DNA from: Enterobacter sp. 638
GTDB lineage: Bacteria > Pseudomonadota > Gammaproteobacteria > Enterobacterales > Enterobacteriaceae
Direction: 5' to 3'
Assembly: GCF_000016325.1 (NCBI RefSeq)
Contig: NC_009436.1
Span: 620,001-684,000, forward strand
DNA length: 64,000 nt
The position numbers were made by a program, and so were the translations under genes. The notes under the pieces are model-generated. The model had not been told where the DNA came from. It made no database searches and saw only the letters and a list, made by a program, of their open reading frames with translations. This document shows positions 45,366-57,044 of this stretch, piece by piece. The number at the start of each line of letters is the position of its first letter. Position 1 is the stretch's first letter.

Positions 45366-48300
45366 ATGCCAAAACGTACAGACATAAAAAGCATCCTGAT
45401 CCTTGGCGCTGGCCCGATCGTTATCGGCCAGGCCTGCGAATTCGACTACTCCGGTGCACAGGCGTGTAAAGCCCTGCGTGAAGAGGGTTACCGCGTCATT
45501 CTGGTGAACTCCAACCCGGCGACGATCATGACCGACCCGGAAATGGCCGATGCAACCTACATCGAGCCGATTCACTGGGAAGTCGTACGCAAAATCATTG
45601 AAAAAGAACGCCCGGATGCGGTCCTGCCCACCATGGGCGGCCAGACTGCACTGAACTGTGCGCTGGAGCTTGAGCGTCAGGGCGTGCTGGCTGAATTTGG
45701 CGTCACCATGATTGGTGCGACTGCCGATGCGATTGATAAAGCCGAAGACCGCCGCCGTTTCGACGTGGCGATGAAAAAAATCGGTCTTGACACTGCACGT
45801 TCCGGTATCGCGCATAACATGGAAGAAGCGCTGGCGGTTGCCGCTGACGTGGGCTATCCGTGCATTATCCGTCCTTCCTTCACCATGGGCGGCACCGGCG
45901 GCGGTATCGCCTACAACCGCGAAGAGTTCGAAGAGATTTGCGAGCGCGGTCTGGATCTTTCCCCCACCAAAGAGCTGCTGATTGATGAGTCGCTGATTGG
46001 CTGGAAAGAGTACGAGATGGAAGTGGTGCGTGATAAAAACGACAACTGCATCATCGTCTGCTCGATTGAAAACTTCGATGCGATGGGCATCCACACCGGT
46101 GACTCCATCACCGTGGCCCCTGCGCAGACTCTGACCGACAAAGAATACCAAATCATGCGTAACGCCTCGATGGCGGTGCTGCGTGAAATCGGCGTCGAAA
46201 CCGGCGGTTCTAACGTGCAGTTCTCCGTGAACCCGAAAAACGGTCGCCTGATTGTTATCGAAATGAACCCGCGCGTATCACGCTCTTCCGCGCTGGCCTC
46301 CAAAGCGACCGGCTTCCCGATTGCGAAAGTGGCGGCAAAACTGGCGGTGGGTTACACCCTCGACGAGCTGATGAACGACATCACCGGTGGACGTACTCCG
46401 GCATCGTTCGAACCCTCTATCGACTACGTTGTGACGAAAATTCCTCGCTTTAACTTCGAGAAATTTGCGGGCGCAAATGACCGTCTGACCACGCAGATGA
46501 AATCCGTCGGCGAAGTGATGGCGATTGGTCGTACTCAGCAGGAATCCCTGCAGAAAGCGCTGCGCGGTCTGGAAGTGGGCGCGATGGGCTTTGACCCGAA
46601 AGTGAGCCTGGATGACCCGGAAGCGCTGACCAAAATCCGCCGCGAGCTGAAAGACGCGGGCGCCGAGCGTATCTGGTACATCGCCGATGCGTTCCGTGCG
46701 GGCCTGTCCGTCGACGGCGTGTTCAACCTGACCAACATAGACCGCTGGTTCCTGGTGCAGATTGAAGAGCTGGTGCGTCTGGAAGAGCAAGTGGCCGAGA
46801 TGGGCATCACCGGTCTCGACGCGGACTTCCTGCGTATGCTGAAGCGTAAAGGCTTTGCCGATGCGCGTCTGGCAACCCTGGCTGGCGTGCGCGAATCAGA
46901 AATTCGTAAGCTGCGCGACCAGTACAACCTGCACCCGGTCTACAAACGCGTGGACACCTGTGCGGCGGAATTCGCGACCGACACGGCGTACATGTACTCC
47001 ACGTACGAAGATGAGTGCGAAGCGAACCCGTCAGTTGACCGCGATAAAATTATGGTGCTCGGCGGCGGTCCAAACCGTATCGGCCAGGGCATTGAGTTTG
47101 ACTACTGCTGCGTACACGCCTCGCTGGCGCTGCGTGAAGACGGTTACGAAACCATTATGGTCAACTGTAACCCTGAAACAGTTTCTACCGATTACGACAC
47201 CTCTGACCGCCTGTACTTTGAGCCGGTCACGCTGGAAGACGTGCTGGAAATCGTGCGCATCGAGAAGCCAAAAGGCGTCATCGTACAGTACGGCGGCCAG
47301 ACGCCGCTGAAACTGGCGCGCGCACTGGAAGCCGCTGGCGTTCCGGTTATCGGCACCAGCCCGGATGCGATTGACCGTGCAGAAGACCGCGAGCGCTTCC
47401 AGAAAGCGGTTGACCGCCTGAAGCTGAAACAGCCTGCCAACGCCACCGTTACGGCGATTGAAATGGCCGTTGAGAAGGCAAAAGAGATTGGCTACCCGCT
47501 GGTGGTGCGTCCGTCTTACGTGCTGGGCGGCCGTGCAATGGAAATCGTTTACGACGAAGCTGACCTGCGCCGTTACTTCCAGACCGCTGTCAGCGTCTCG
47601 AACGACGCGCCAGTCCTGCTGGACCGTTTCCTTGACGATGCGGTGGAAGTGGATGTGGATGCTATCTGCGACGGCGAAACCGTGCTGATTGGCGGCATCA
47701 TGGAGCACATCGAACAGGCTGGCGTTCACTCCGGTGACTCCGCGTGTTCTCTGCCGGCTTATACCCTGAGCCAGGAGATCCAGGACGTGATGCGCCAGCA
47801 GGTGCAGAAACTGGCCTTCGAGCTGCAGGTTCGCGGTCTGATGAACGTGCAATTTGCGGTGAAAGACAACGAAGTGTATCTGATTGAAGTTAACCCGCGC
47901 GCGGCACGTACCGTACCGTTTGTCTCCAAGGCGACCGGCGTACCGCTAGCGAAAGTGGCGGCACGCGTGATGGCGGGTCAGACGCTGGTGCAGCAGGGCG
48001 TAACCAAAGAAATTATCCCACCGTACTACTCGGTGAAAGAAGTGGTGTTGCCGTTTAACAAATTCCCGGGCGTTGACCCGCTGTTAGGGCCAGAAATGCG
48101 CTCGACCGGGGAAGTCATGGGCGTGGGCCGTACCTTCGCAGAAGCCTTCGCTAAGGCACAGCTGGGCAGCAGCTCAACCATGAGAAAACAAGGTCGCGCG
48201 CTGCTCTCCGTTCGCGAAGGCGATAAAGAGCGCGTGGTGGACCTGGCCGCGAAGCTGTTGAAGCAGGGCTTTGAGCTGGATGCCACCCACGGTACGGCTA

Positions 48301-48590
48301 TCGTGCTGGGCGAAGCAGGCATTAACCCACGTCTGGTGAACAAGGTGCATGAAGGCCGTCCGCACATTCAGGACCGTATCAAGAATGGCGAGTACACCTA
48401 CATCATCAACACCACCGAAGGGCGTCAGGCGATTGAAGACTCCAAGCTGATTCGCCGCAGTGCGCTGCAGTACAAAGTGCATTACGACACCACCCTGAAC
48501 GGCGGTTTTGCCACGGCGATGGCGCTGAATGCGGATGCCACCGAGAAAGTGATTTCAGTGCAGGAAATGCACGCGCAAATCGGGAAGTAA
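45366..48590 (+). CDS. carB: Carbamoyl phosphate synthetase, large subunit
   Basis: Makes carbamoyl phosphate from bicarbonate, two ATP and ammonia channelled from CarA. 1074 residues (1073 in E. coli). Two homologous ATP-grasp halves: [21 protein letters not shown] and [15 protein letters not shown] in the first (to about 400), an oligomerisation domain, and [18 protein letters not shown] with [15 protein letters not shown] in the second (about 553-935). The last 140 residues are the allosteric domain for UMP and ornithine/IMP. Confidence 0.99.
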   Translation: MPKRTDIKSILILGAGPIVIGQACEFDYSGAQACKALREEGYRVILVNSNPATIMTDPEMADATYIEPIHWEVVRKIIEKERPDAVLPTMGGQTALNCALELERQGVLAEFGVTMIGATADAIDKAEDRRRFDVAMKKIGLDTARSGIAHNMEEALAVAADVGYPCIIRPSFTMGGTGGGIAYNREEFEEICERGLDLSPTKELLIDESLIGWKEYEMEVVRDKNDNCIIVCSIENFDAMGIHTGDSITVAPAQTLTDKEYQIMRNASMAVLREIGVETGGSNVQFSVNPKNGRLIVIEMNPRVSRSSALASKATGFPIAKVAAKLAVGYTLDELMNDITGGRTPASFEPSIDYVVTKIPRFNFEKFAGANDRLTTQMKSVGEVMAIGRTQQESLQKALRGLEVGAMGFDPKVSLDDPEALTKIRRELKDAGAERIWYIADAFRAGLSVDGVFNLTNIDRWFLVQIEELVRLEEQVAEMGITGLDADFLRMLKRKGFADARLATLAGVRESEIRKLRDQYNLHPVYKRVDTCAAEFATDTAYMYSTYEDECEANPSVDRDKIMVLGGGPNRIGQGIEFDYCCVHASLALREDGYETIMVNCNPETVSTDYDTSDRLYFEPVTLEDVLEIVRIEKPKGVIVQYGGQTPLKLARALEAAGVPVIGTSPDAIDRAEDRERFQKAVDRLKLKQPANATVTAIEMAVEKAKEIGYPLVVRPSYVLGGRAMEIVYDEADLRRYFQTAVSVSNDAPVLLDRFLDDAVEVDVDAICDGETVLIGGIMEHIEQAGVHSGDSACSLPAYTLSQEIQDVMRQQVQKLAFELQVRGLMNVQFAVKDNEVYLIEVNPRAARTVPFVSKATGVPLAKVAARVMAGQTLVQQGVTKEIIPPYYSVKEVVLPFNKFPGVDPLLGPEMRSTGEVMGVGRTFAEAFAKAQLGSSSTMRKQGRALLSVREGDKERVVDLAAKLLKQGFELDATHGTAIVLGEAGINPRLVNKVHEGRPHIQDRIKNGEYTYIINTTEGRQAIEDSKLIRRSALQYKVHYDTTLNGGFATAMALNADATEKVISVQEMHAQIGK

Positions 48591-48610
48591 CGCGTCTCAG
48601 AATCATCCCA

Positions 48611-48633
48611 AAACCCGCTTCGGCGGGTTTTTT
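48611..48633 (+). terminator. carAB terminator
   Basis: AAACCCGC, loop TTCG, GCGGGTTT followed by further T, 20 bases after carB: an intrinsic terminator with a stable UUCG tetraloop. Confidence 0.93.
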
Positions 48634-48716
48634 ATTGCCTTTCCGACCAATATTGGCGGTTGTGCCCCGCGCTAATTCATCGCACTTTGAAGGCTTCTCA
48701 TAAAAAGGAGTTTTCT

Positions 48717-49205
48717 GTGACTCGTTCAATGACGCTGTTATCTCTGGCTTTGCTGCTGTCCGGCTGCGCGGATTTTGCTTCTTCCGTCACCAACACGATT
48801 GATGGTATGGGCATGACGCCTGATTATGCTAAAGGGCTTCAGGACGATCTTCAGGCGCAGAAAAAGCTCACCACGCCGGTCATCAATGTGGCGGTAACCG
48901 TGCCGGAAGGAAAACTGATTGAGAAATATGACAACGGTGGCAAGAAGTTTGAGACCATTGTGAAGAACCGCTGCTTCGATGAATACATTGATATTTACTA
49001 TCCGAACGGTACGTTAAGAACCCACACGCCGCTGGTGAACTGCAAGGCGGAAGGGGTTTCTCAGGGCTATACCCAGGACGGAAAACTGCGCACCACCATT
49101 ACCTTCAAGGATAGCGTCGCGAACGGCGAAGCGAAAACTTATGATGCGAACGGCAAGGTTTTACAAACAGTTATGTACAAAGACGGTTTCCCGCAAAAAC
49201 GTTAA
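48717..49205 (+). CDS. Outer-membrane lipoprotein with MORN/YwqK-like repeats
   Basis: 162 residues from GTG 48717 with AAGGAG six bases upstream; an earlier in-frame start lacks a signal peptide at the right place. Lipobox LLSGC with Cys17 and Ala at +2, so outer-membrane sorting is expected. A middle helical part is followed by repeats of the form YPNGTLRTHTP, YTQDGKLRTTITF and YDANGKVLQTVMYKDG, the beta-hairpin pattern of MORN-like and YwqK-antitoxin-like proteins. Function unknown. Occupies the place of cai/fix in K-12. Confidence 0.75.
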   Translation: MTRSMTLLSLALLLSGCADFASSVTNTIDGMGMTPDYAKGLQDDLQAQKKLTTPVINVAVTVPEGKLIEKYDNGGKKFETIVKNRCFDEYIDIYYPNGTLRTHTPLVNCKAEGVSQGYTQDGKLRTTITFKDSVANGEAKTYDANGKVLQTVMYKDGFPQKR

Positions 49206-49306
49206 GGTGCAGCATCAGAGTGTTCTGCATTTTTCCTGGTGCGCGGACATTGCCGCTAAAGTGTAGGGTCAGAAGGTAACAAATGACTATCAACAGGGAG
49301 CACACC

Positions 49307-49540
49307 ATGAAAAATAAACTTTTGCTGACATCCATTTTTGCAGCCGCAGCGCTCTTTACCGTAGCCGGTTGTTCATCGAATCAAGCGGTGAAAACGACTG
49401 ATGGCAAAACGATTGTCACCGATGGCAAACCGCAGGTTGATGACGACACCGGCCTGGTCTCCTACGAAAATGCGGAAACCGGCAAGACCGAGCAGATTAA
49501 CCGCGACCAGGTTAAATCTATGGGTGAACTGAAAAACTAA
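49307..49540 (+). CDS. YgdI/YgdR-family small lipoprotein
   Basis: 77 residues from ATG 49307 (AGGGAG six bases upstream); the start eight codons earlier has no clear signal peptide advantage. Lipobox VAGC with Cys22 and Ser at +2, predicted outer membrane. The mature part TTDGKTIVTDGKPQVDDDTGLVSYENAETGK closely parallels E. coli YgdI/YgdR (DUF903, SH3-like). No function is established for the family. No equivalent here in K-12. Confidence 0.85.
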   Translation: MKNKLLLTSIFAAAALFTVAGCSSNQAVKTTDGKTIVTDGKPQVDDDTGLVSYENAETGKTEQINRDQVKSMGELKN

Positions 49541-49578
49541 GTCAGTTTTATCCATTTGCCCCGTCAATAATATTCACT

Positions 49579-49641
49579 ATTAGCCTGTTGAATTACTGAC
49601 TACACTCTTTTGTAAAAGAGGCAGTAAAACAACAGGCTAAT
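49579..49641 (+). other. Long interrupted palindrome directly before kefF
   Basis: Outer arms ATTAGCCTGTTG (49579-49590) and CAACAGGCTAAT (49630-49641) are perfect 12-base complements. Nested inside are TACTG / CAGTA and CTCTTTT / AAAAGAG. The whole 63-base unit folds into one long stem with a tip loop, ending two bases before the kefF ATG. The only ribosome-site candidate, CAGG, is in the outer arm. It could be an RNA gate on kefF translation, an operator or a small mobile repeat. Confidence 0.75.
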
Positions 49642-49643
49642 TG

Positions 49644-50174
49644 ATGATTTTAATTATTTATGCGCACCCTTATCCGCGTCATTCGCATGCGAATAAGCGG
49701 ATGCTTGACCAGGTAAAAGTGCTCGATGGCGTAGAAATACGCTCTCTTTACGAACTCTATCCCGACTTTAATATCGATATTGCCGCCGAGCAGGAGGCGA
49801 TTTCGCGCGCCGATCTGATCGTCTGGCAACACCCGATGCAGTGGTACAGCACGCCAGCGCTGCTGAAGCTGTGGATCGATAAAGTCTTTTCCCACGGCTG
49901 GGCGTATGGGCATAACGGCCACGCGTTGAAAGGCAAAAGTGTGCTGTGGGCGGTCACCACGGGCGGCGGCGAAGCGCATTTCGATATTGGCTCTCATCCT
50001 GGTTTCGAGGTACTGGCGCAACCGCTCCAGGCGACCGCGCTTTACTGCGGGCTGCAATGGCTCCCTCCTTTCGCGATGCACTGCACGTTTGTCTGCGACG
50101 ACGAAACGCTGCAGGCTCAGGCGCGTCACTACAAACAACGCTTACTCGACTGGCAGGAGACGCACAATGGATAG
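49644..50174 (+). CDS. kefF: KefF, ancillary quinone oxidoreductase of the KefC system
   Basis: Flavodoxin-fold FMN protein needed for full KefC activity; it also reduces quinones and electrophiles. From ATG 49644 it is 176 residues, the E. coli length. Motifs [36 protein letters not shown] and TTGGGEAHF are conserved. The upstream TTG would add one codon. Its last 8 bases overlap kefC. Its start is next to a large palindrome. Confidence 0.96.
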   Translation: MILIIYAHPYPRHSHANKRMLDQVKVLDGVEIRSLYELYPDFNIDIAAEQEAISRADLIVWQHPMQWYSTPALLKLWIDKVFSHGWAYGHNGHALKGKSVLWAVTTGGGEAHFDIGSHPGFEVLAQPLQATALYCGLQWLPPFAMHCTFVCDDETLQAQARHYKQRLLDWQETHNG

Positions 50175-52032
50175 CCATACGCTGATTCAAGCGCTGATCT
50201 ATTTGGGCGCGGCGGCGCTGATTGTGCCCGTTGCCGTGCGTCTCGGCTTAGGCTCTGTGCTCGGCTATTTGATTGCAGGCTGTATTATCGGCCCGTGGGG
50301 ATTCCGCCTGGTGACCGATGCCGAGTCGATTTTGCATTTTGCCGAAATCGGCGTGGTGCTGATGCTGTTCGTTATTGGTCTGGAGTTGGATCCCCGGCGT
50401 TTGTGGAAACTTCGCGCTTCGGTATTTGGCGGCGGGGCATTGCAGATGATCGCTTGCGGCGCATTACTGGGCGGTTTTTGCATCTTATTGGGAATGGACT
50501 GGAAAGTCGCTGAGCTGATCGGCATGACGCTTGCGCTTTCGTCGACGGCCATCGCGATGCAGGCGATGAACGAGCGTAACCTGACGGTTTCCCAGATGGG
50601 GCGCAGCACTTTTTCCGTGCTGCTGTTCCAGGATATCGCGGCGATCCCGCTGGTGGCGATGATCCCGCTCCTGGCCGTAAGCGGTTCATCGACTACGCTG
50701 GGTGCCTTTGCGCTGTCGGCGCTGAAAGTCGCGGGCGCGCTGGCGCTGGTGATTTTGCTCGGGCGGTATGTGACGCGCCCGCTGCTGCGCTTTGTTGCGC
50801 GCTCAGGCCTGCGGGAAGTGTTCAGCGCCGTGGCCCTGTTCCTGGTGTTTGGTTTTGGGCTGTTGCTTGAAGAGGCCGGATTATCCATGGCGATGGGGGC
50901 GTTCCTGGCGGGCGTTCTGCTGGCGAGTTCTGAATATCGTCATGCACTGGAAAGCGATATTGAGCCTTTCAAAGGTTTGCTGCTGGGGCTGTTTTTCATC
51001 GGTGTCGGCATGTCTGTGGACTTTGGCACGCTGGTGACGCATCCGCTGCGGATCCTCATCCTGCTGGTCGGTTTCCTGGTCATTAAAATGGGAATGCTGT
51101 GGCTGATCGCTCGCCCATTGAACGTACCAAACAGACAGCGCCGATGGTTTGCCGTGCTGCTGGGGCAGGGAAGTGAGTTTGCATTTGTGGTCTTTGGCGC
51201 GGCGCAAATGGCAAACGTGCTGGATCCGGAATGGGCGAAAGCGTTGACGCTGGCCGTCGCGCTGTCGATGGCCGTCACGCCGATTTTGTTGGTGTTGCTG
51301 ACTCGTCTCGAACAGTCGGGCAGCGAGCAGGATCGCGAAGCGGACGAAATCGACGAAGAGCAGCCGCGGGTGATCATTGCCGGGTTTGGTCGTTTTGGTC
51401 AGATCTCCGGTCGTTTGTTGCTCTCCAGCGGGGTGAAAATGGTGATTTTGGATCACGATCCTGACCATATCGAAACGCTGCGTAAATTCGGCATGAAGGT
51501 CTTTTACGGCGATGCCACGCGCGTCGACTTGCTGGAATCTGCAGGCGCGGCAAAAGCGGAAGTGTTGATCAATGCGATTGACGATCCGCTGACCAACCTG
51601 CAGCTGGCAGAACTGGCGAAGGAACATTTCCCGAATCTGAAAATTATCTCGCGAGCCCGCGATGTCGATCATTACATTAAGCTGCGTCAGGCGGGTGTTG
51701 AAACGCCAGAGCGTGAGACGTTTGAGGGCGCGCTCAAAACCGGGCGCATGGCGCTGGAAGGCTTGGGCCTTGGGGCGTACGAAGCGCGGGAACGCGCCGA
51801 CCTGTTCCGCCGTTTCAATCTGGATATGGTCGAAGAGATGGTGGAGATGGCAGACGGTGATGCTTCATCCCGCGCCGCGGCGGTAAAACGCACCAGCGCG
51901 ATGCTGACGGAAATCATTAATGAGGACCGTAATCATCTGTCATTGACCCAGCGTCACGGCTGGCAGGGCACCGAAGAGGGCAAGCACACCGGCGATCCAC
52001 GCGATGAGCCGGAGAGTAAACCGACGGTGTGA
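50167..52032 (+). CDS. kefC: Glutathione-gated potassium efflux system KefC
   Basis: Inner-membrane K+/H+ antiporter activated by glutathione adducts, protecting against electrophiles by acidifying the cytoplasm. 621 residues (620 in E. coli) from ATG 50167. CPA2 membrane domain (about 1-380, 12-13 helices) with [18 protein letters not shown] and [32 protein letters not shown]; cytosolic KTN/RCK domain from about 400 beginning [17 protein letters not shown]. Charged tail ends in EPESKPTV. Overlaps kefF. Confidence 0.98.
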   Translation: MDSHTLIQALIYLGAAALIVPVAVRLGLGSVLGYLIAGCIIGPWGFRLVTDAESILHFAEIGVVLMLFVIGLELDPRRLWKLRASVFGGGALQMIACGALLGGFCILLGMDWKVAELIGMTLALSSTAIAMQAMNERNLTVSQMGRSTFSVLLFQDIAAIPLVAMIPLLAVSGSSTTLGAFALSALKVAGALALVILLGRYVTRPLLRFVARSGLREVFSAVALFLVFGFGLLLEEAGLSMAMGAFLAGVLLASSEYRHALESDIEPFKGLLLGLFFIGVGMSVDFGTLVTHPLRILILLVGFLVIKMGMLWLIARPLNVPNRQRRWFAVLLGQGSEFAFVVFGAAQMANVLDPEWAKALTLAVALSMAVTPILLVLLTRLEQSGSEQDREADEIDEEQPRVIIAGFGRFGQISGRLLLSSGVKMVILDHDPDHIETLRKFGMKVFYGDATRVDLLESAGAAKAEVLINAIDDPLTNLQLAELAKEHFPNLKIISRARDVDHYIKLRQAGVETPERETFEGALKTGRMALEGLGLGAYEARERADLFRRFNLDMVEEMVEMADGDASSRAAAVKRTSAMLTEIINEDRNHLSLTQRHGWQGTEEGKHTGDPRDEPESKPTV

Positions 52033-52085
52033 AGTGGCGTTGCCAGCAATATTGAAATATTTCCGCTTCTTTACTCTGGCTGTAG

Positions 52086-52626
<541 letters not shown>

Positions 52627-52635
52627 GATGGTTAT

Positions 52636-52657
52636 CCCTCTCCTGCTCGGGAGAGGG
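52636..52657. repeat. REP-like palindrome between folA and apaH
   Basis: CCCTCTCC, loop TGCTCG, GGAGAGGG: perfect eight-base stem, related to the CCTCTCCC repeat at 18221-18240. Both lie between convergent genes. Confidence 0.65.
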
Positions 52658-52667
52658 AACGTGTCTG

Positions 52668-53516
52668 TCAGGAGGCGGCTGCCTCACCTTCCCCTAAATC
52701 CAGTTGCCGATTCGACGGCTGAATAAAGTAGGCTTTGTCTTCCCATCGCAGACAGGTCATATCGCCACCCCAGCAGCAGCCCGTATCCAGCGCGTAGATA
52801 TTCTCTGGCGTGCCTTTACCTTCGAGCGATGCCCAATGTCCAAACACCACGCTGTATTCATTGGTGACGGGCCCCGGAATCGCAAACCACGGTTTGAGCG
52901 GTGAAGGGGCGTTTTCCGGCGTGTCTTTGCAGTACATATCCAGTTGCCCATTCGGGAAGCAGTAGCGCATCCGCGTAAAGGCATTGGTCACGAAACGCAG
53001 GCGCGCCACACCGCTTAACTCAGGACTCCAGTTATTTGGCATATCGCCATACATCGCGTCCAGGAAAAACGGGTACGAGTCGCTCGCCAGTACCGCCTCT
53101 ACATCGCGTGCGCACTCTTTTGCCGTTTGCAGATCCCATTGCGGCGTGATCCCGGCGTGGGCCATGACCAGCTTTTTCTCTTCGTCAATCTGCAACAAAG
53201 GCTGACGACGCAGCCAGTTGATCAGCTCGTCAACATCGTGGGCTTCAAGCAGCGGCGTAATGCGATCTTTGGGTTTATTGCGACTGATCCCGGCAAAAAC
53301 AGCCAGCAAATGCAGATCGTGATTGCCCAGCACCAGGCGCACGCTGTCGCCCAGCGATTTAACAAATCGGAGTACGTCAAGCGAGCCTGGACCACGCGCG
53401 ACGAGATCGCCCGTCAGCCAGAGGGTGTCTTGTCCTGGTGTGAAATCCACCTGCTTTAACAGCGCGATCAGTTCATCGTAGCAACCGTGAACATCGCCAA
53501 TGAGATATGTAGACAT
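52668..53516 (-). CDS. apaH: Diadenosine tetraphosphatase ApaH
   Basis: Hydrolyses Ap4A to ADP and can remove Np4 caps from RNA. 282 residues (280 in E. coli). Metallophosphatase motifs: [31 protein letters not shown] and [12 protein letters not shown]. Last gene of the lptD-surA-pdxA-rsmA-apaG-apaH operon, three bases after apaG. Confidence 0.97.
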   Translation of the reverse strand: MSTYLIGDVHGCYDELIALLKQVDFTPGQDTLWLTGDLVARGPGSLDVLRFVKSLGDSVRLVLGNHDLHLLAVFAGISRNKPKDRITPLLEAHDVDELINWLRRQPLLQIDEEKKLVMAHAGITPQWDLQTAKECARDVEAVLASDSYPFFLDAMYGDMPNNWSPELSGVARLRFVTNAFTRMRYCFPNGQLDMYCKDTPENAPSPLKPWFAIPGPVTNEYSVVFGHWASLEGKGTPENIYALDTGCCWGGDMTCLRWEDKAYFIQPSNRQLDLGEGEAAAS

Positions 53517-53519
53517 GTT

Positions 53520-53897
53520 TTAATGGATAAATGTAGGAACAGCGAGGCGGAAAACAGGGACCGCAACGCGGAAGGCATTGCCGTCGACATCAACCATTTC
53601 ATAATGGCCCTGCATGGTACCCATCGGTGTTTCAATAACGGCACCGCTGGTGTATTGAAACTCTTCGCCAGGGGCGATGTGGGGCTGTTCGCCGACCACA
53701 CCTTCACCCTGGACTTCGATTTCGCGGCCATTGCCGTTGGTGATAAGCCAGTAACGCCCGAGCAGTTGCACAGGCATCCGCCCCAGATTGCGAATGGTTA
53801 CGGTGTAAGCAAAAACAAAACGTTCATCGTCCGGCGTGGACTGCGATTCGATGTAGACGCTTTGTACCTGAACACAGACGCGGGGCGAATCAATCAT
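53520..53897 (-). CDS. apaG: ApaG, conserved fibronectin-like protein
   Basis: 125 residues, same as E. coli. ApaG/DUF525 domain with [35 protein letters not shown] and [13 protein letters not shown]. Biochemical role is unclear. Lies three bases after rsmA and three before apaH, strongly suggesting one transcript. Confidence 0.96.
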   Translation of the reverse strand: MIDSPRVCVQVQSVYIESQSTPDDERFVFAYTVTIRNLGRMPVQLLGRYWLITNGNGREIEVQGEGVVGEQPHIAPGEEFQYTSGAVIETPMGTMQGHYEMVDVDGNAFRVAVPVFRLAVPTFIH

Positions 53898-53900
53898 GGC

Positions 53901-54722
53901 TTAGCTCTCCTTTGGCGGCGCGTTATCGCTAATGTAATTCGCTAACTTACAGTACTGCTCAACGGAAATGTTTTCCGCACGCATGGCCGGATCGATACCT
54001 AATTCAGTCAACACGTCTACGGTAAAGGTGTTACCGAGGCTGTTGCGAATCGTTTTACGGCGCTGGTTGAAGGCTTCTGTGGTGATGCGACTCAGCACGC
54101 GTAGCTCTTTGACCGGATGCGGCATGACAGCATGAGGAACCAGACGAACAACCGCAGATTCCACTTTTGGCGCGGGCGTAAAGGCCGTTGGCGGCACTTC
54201 CAGCACGGGGATTATCTGGCAGTAATACTGCGCCATCACGCTTAATCGACCATACGCTTTACTATTTGGCCCTGCAACCAGTCGGTTGACGACCTCTTTT
54301 TGCAACATAAAGTGCATGTCGGCAATGGCATCAGTATAGCTAAACAGATGGAACATCAGCGGCGTGGAGATGTTATACGGCAGGTTACCGAAAACACGCA
54401 GCGGCTGGCCCAGTTTTTCTGACAGCTCGGCAAAGTTCATGGTCATGGCGTCTTGCTGATAAATGGTCAGCTTTGGCCCCAGGAACGGATGCGTTTTCAG
54501 ACGCGCAGCCAGATCGCGATCCAGTTCGATAACGGTCATTTCGTCGAGACGCTCGCCTACTGGCTCGGTCAGGGCTGCAAGGCCTGGACCGATCTCGACC
54601 ATAGCCTGACCTTTTTGCGGATTGATGGCTGACACGATGCTTTCGATAACGAACTGATCGTTAAGGAAGTTTTGCCCGAAGCGTTTGCGGGCTAAGTGGC
54701 CCTGATGGACTCTAGTATTCAT
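53901..54722 (-). CDS. rsmA: 16S rRNA dimethyladenosine transferase RsmA (KsgA)
   Basis: Dimethylates A1518 and A1519 of 16S rRNA late in 30S assembly; loss gives kasugamycin resistance. 273 residues, same as E. coli. SAM motif [11 protein letters not shown], catalytic motif [11 protein letters not shown], and [15 protein letters not shown] N-terminus ([14 protein letters not shown]). Four-base ATGA overlap with pdxA. Confidence 0.98.
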   Translation of the reverse strand: MNTRVHQGHLARKRFGQNFLNDQFVIESIVSAINPQKGQAMVEIGPGLAALTEPVGERLDEMTVIELDRDLAARLKTHPFLGPKLTIYQQDAMTMNFAELSEKLGQPLRVFGNLPYNISTPLMFHLFSYTDAIADMHFMLQKEVVNRLVAGPNSKAYGRLSVMAQYYCQIIPVLEVPPTAFTPAPKVESAVVRLVPHAVMPHPVKELRVLSRITTEAFNQRRKTIRNSLGNTFTVDVLTELGIDPAMRAENISVEQYCKLANYISDNAPPKES

Positions 54723-55705
54723 TGAGTATTAACAATCATTTTGATGGCGAGATTAAGCGCCGTAATAAAACTGCCGACATCCGCTTTGCCTTTTCCTGCC
54801 AGATCCAGCGCAGTACCGTGGTCAACGGACGTTCGAATAAAAGGTAAGCCGAGTGTGATATTCACTGCGCGACCAAATCCTTGGTATTTTAGCACGGGCA
54901 GGCCCTGATCGTGGTACATCGCGAGCACAGCATCCGCACTATCAAGATATTTTGGCTGAAAAAGGGTATCTGCTGGCAGCGGCCCGCTCAGATTCATCCC
55001 TTTTGCACGCATCTCATTCAGCACCGGAATGATCGTATCGATCTCTTCCGTACCCATATGTCCACCTTCGCCCGCATGCGGATTGAGGCCACAGACCAGC
55101 ACGTGCGGATCCGCGATACCAAATTTGGTACGCAGATCGTGATGTAAAATCGTGATGATTTCACGCAGCAGTGCCGGTGTAATGGCGTCAGAGATGGCTT
55201 TGAGCGGCAAATGCGTTGTCGCCAGTGCTACGCGCAGCTCTTCTGTTGCCAGCATCATGACCACATTATCGCTGTGCGAGCGCTCTTCAAAGAATTCGGT
55301 ATGCCCCGTGAAGGGGACGCCGGCTTCGTTGATGACGCCTTTATGAACCGGACCCGTAATCAGCGCCGCAAATTCGCCATTCAAACACCCATCACAGGCG
55401 CGAGCGAGCGTATCCACGACGTAGTGACCATTATCGGTGCTGAGAACGCCAGGCGTAGCAGGTTTGCGAAGTACAACGGGGAGAAGCGTTAATGTGCCTT
55501 GCTGCTGCGGCACAGGTGGCTGGTCGGCCCTATAGGGCAAGAGCCTTAAAGGCAGACCGAGCATATTCGCTCGGTCTTGTAACAGTGTTGCGTCTGCACA
55601 GACCACCAGCTCAACCGGCCAGCTACGTTGCGCGAGCTGGACGACGAGTTCAGGACCAATCCCGGCAGGCTCGCCGGGAGTGATGACAACACGCTGTGGT
55701 TGCAT
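54719..55705 (-). CDS. pdxA: 4-hydroxythreonine-4-phosphate dehydrogenase PdxA
   Basis: NAD-dependent enzyme of pyridoxal phosphate synthesis. 328 residues (329 in E. coli). [18 protein letters not shown] at the N-terminus, [36 protein letters not shown] and [11 protein letters not shown]; the metal-binding histidines are conserved. Its ATG shares a base with the surA stop (TAATG) and its stop overlaps rsmA. Confidence 0.97.
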   Translation of the reverse strand: MQPQRVVITPGEPAGIGPELVVQLAQRSWPVELVVCADATLLQDRANMLGLPLRLLPYRADQPPVPQQQGTLTLLPVVLRKPATPGVLSTDNGHYVVDTLARACDGCLNGEFAALITGPVHKGVINEAGVPFTGHTEFFEERSHSDNVVMMLATEELRVALATTHLPLKAISDAITPALLREIITILHHDLRTKFGIADPHVLVCGLNPHAGEGGHMGTEEIDTIIPVLNEMRAKGMNLSGPLPADTLFQPKYLDSADAVLAMYHDQGLPVLKYQGFGRAVNITLGLPFIRTSVDHGTALDLAGKGKADVGSFITALNLAIKMIVNTQ

Positions 55706-56991
55706 TAGTTGCTCAGTACTTTCACGTATGCACTGGCGCGTTGTTCCTGCATCCAGGTTGCCGCTTCTTCAGAGAATTTGCGGTTGAACAGCATACGGTA
55801 AGCTCTGTCTTTCTGCGCTGCGTCGGTTTTATCCACGTTGCGCGTATCCAGCAGTTCAATCAAATGCCAGCCGAAAGTAGAGTGCACCGGTGCGCTCATC
55901 TGGCCTTTATTCAGCTTCATCAGCGCATCACGGAATGCCGGATCGTAGATATCAGCCGCTGCCCAGCCAAGGTCACCGCCCTGGTTAGCGGAACCGGGAT
56001 CCTGAGAAAACTCTTTCGCCGCGTTAGCGAATGACGTTTTGCCGCTCTTGATATCAGCCGCAATCTGCTCCATCTTCACGCGGGCCTGATCGTCCGTCAT
56101 GATTGGCGATGGTTTCAGCAAAATATGGCGAGCATGTACTTCCGTGACGGAGATGTTCTGGCTCTGACCACGCCTGTCGTTCACTTTCAGAATGTGGAAG
56201 CCCACGCCTGAACGAATCGGACCCACGATGTCGCCTTTCTTCGCCGTGCTTAGCGCCTGACCAAAGATAGAAGGCAGTTCCTGAATTCGACCCCAACCCA
56301 TCTGGCCGCCTTTCAGCGCCTGCTGGTCAGCAGAATAGGTAATGGCGAGTTTACCGAAGTCACCGCCGTTACGCGCTTGTTCAACGATAGAACGCGCCTG
56401 GCTTTCAGCTTCAGCGGCCTGATCGGACGTTGGGTTTTCCGGCAGTGGAACCAGGATGTGGCTCAGGTTCAGCTCGGTGCTGGCATCATTCTGATTACCC
56501 ACCTGCTTCGCCAGTTGATCCACTTCCTGCGGCAGAATGGTGACGCGACGACGGACTTCGTTATTGCGCACTTCAGAAATCAGCATCTCTTTACGGATCT
56601 GATTACGGTAGGTCGCATAGCTGATACCGTCATAGGCCAGACGGCTACGCATCTGATCTAACGTCATATTGTTCTGTTTAGAAATGTTAGCGATCGCCTG
56701 ATCGAGCTGCTCATCAGTGACTTTTACGCCCATTTTCTGGCCCATCTGCAACACGATCTGATCCATGATCAAACGTTCCAGGATCTGATGACGCAGCGTG
56801 GCGTCATCTGGAAGTTGCTGACCTGCCTGGCCCGAGTTGAGCTTCACAGATTGCATCATACCATTTACGTCGCTTTCGAGGACTACACCGTTATTCACAA
56901 CGGCGGCGACTTTATCAACAACCTGTGGCGCGGCGAAGCTGGTGTTCGCAACCATAGCGATACCGAGCAGCAGCGTTTTCCAGTTCTTCAT
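55705..56991 (-). CDS. surA: Periplasmic chaperone and peptidyl-prolyl isomerase SurA
   Basis: Main chaperone for outer-membrane proteins, including LptD. 428 residues, same as E. coli. Signal peptide about 1-20 (TSFA/APQ), N-terminal chaperone domain to about 170, two parvulin domains: the first around [14 protein letters not shown] and the second around [13 protein letters not shown] (the more active in E. coli), then a C-terminal helix. 53 bases after lptD. Confidence 0.98.
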   Translation of the reverse strand: MKNWKTLLLGIAMVANTSFAAPQVVDKVAAVVNNGVVLESDVNGMMQSVKLNSGQAGQQLPDDATLRHQILERLIMDQIVLQMGQKMGVKVTDEQLDQAIANISKQNNMTLDQMRSRLAYDGISYATYRNQIRKEMLISEVRNNEVRRRVTILPQEVDQLAKQVGNQNDASTELNLSHILVPLPENPTSDQAAEAESQARSIVEQARNGGDFGKLAITYSADQQALKGGQMGWGRIQELPSIFGQALSTAKKGDIVGPIRSGVGFHILKVNDRRGQSQNISVTEVHARHILLKPSPIMTDDQARVKMEQIAADIKSGKTSFANAAKEFSQDPGSANQGGDLGWAAADIYDPAFRDALMKLNKGQMSAPVHSTFGWHLIELLDTRNVDKTDAAQKDRAYRMLFNRKFSEEAATWMQEQRASAYVKVLSN

Positions 56992-57044
56992 ACTTTTTCC
57001 ATTTCAATTAACCGCAAAGCGGATTGCGTTGTAAATCAAGCTCA

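Noticed and set aside
46278..46790. Reverse-strand frame inside carB
   Set aside because: Shadow of carB; no motif or start signal.
49939..50166. N-terminal extension of kefC
   Set aside because: Runs antiparallel in information to kefF coding in another frame; KefC starts [14 protein letters not shown].
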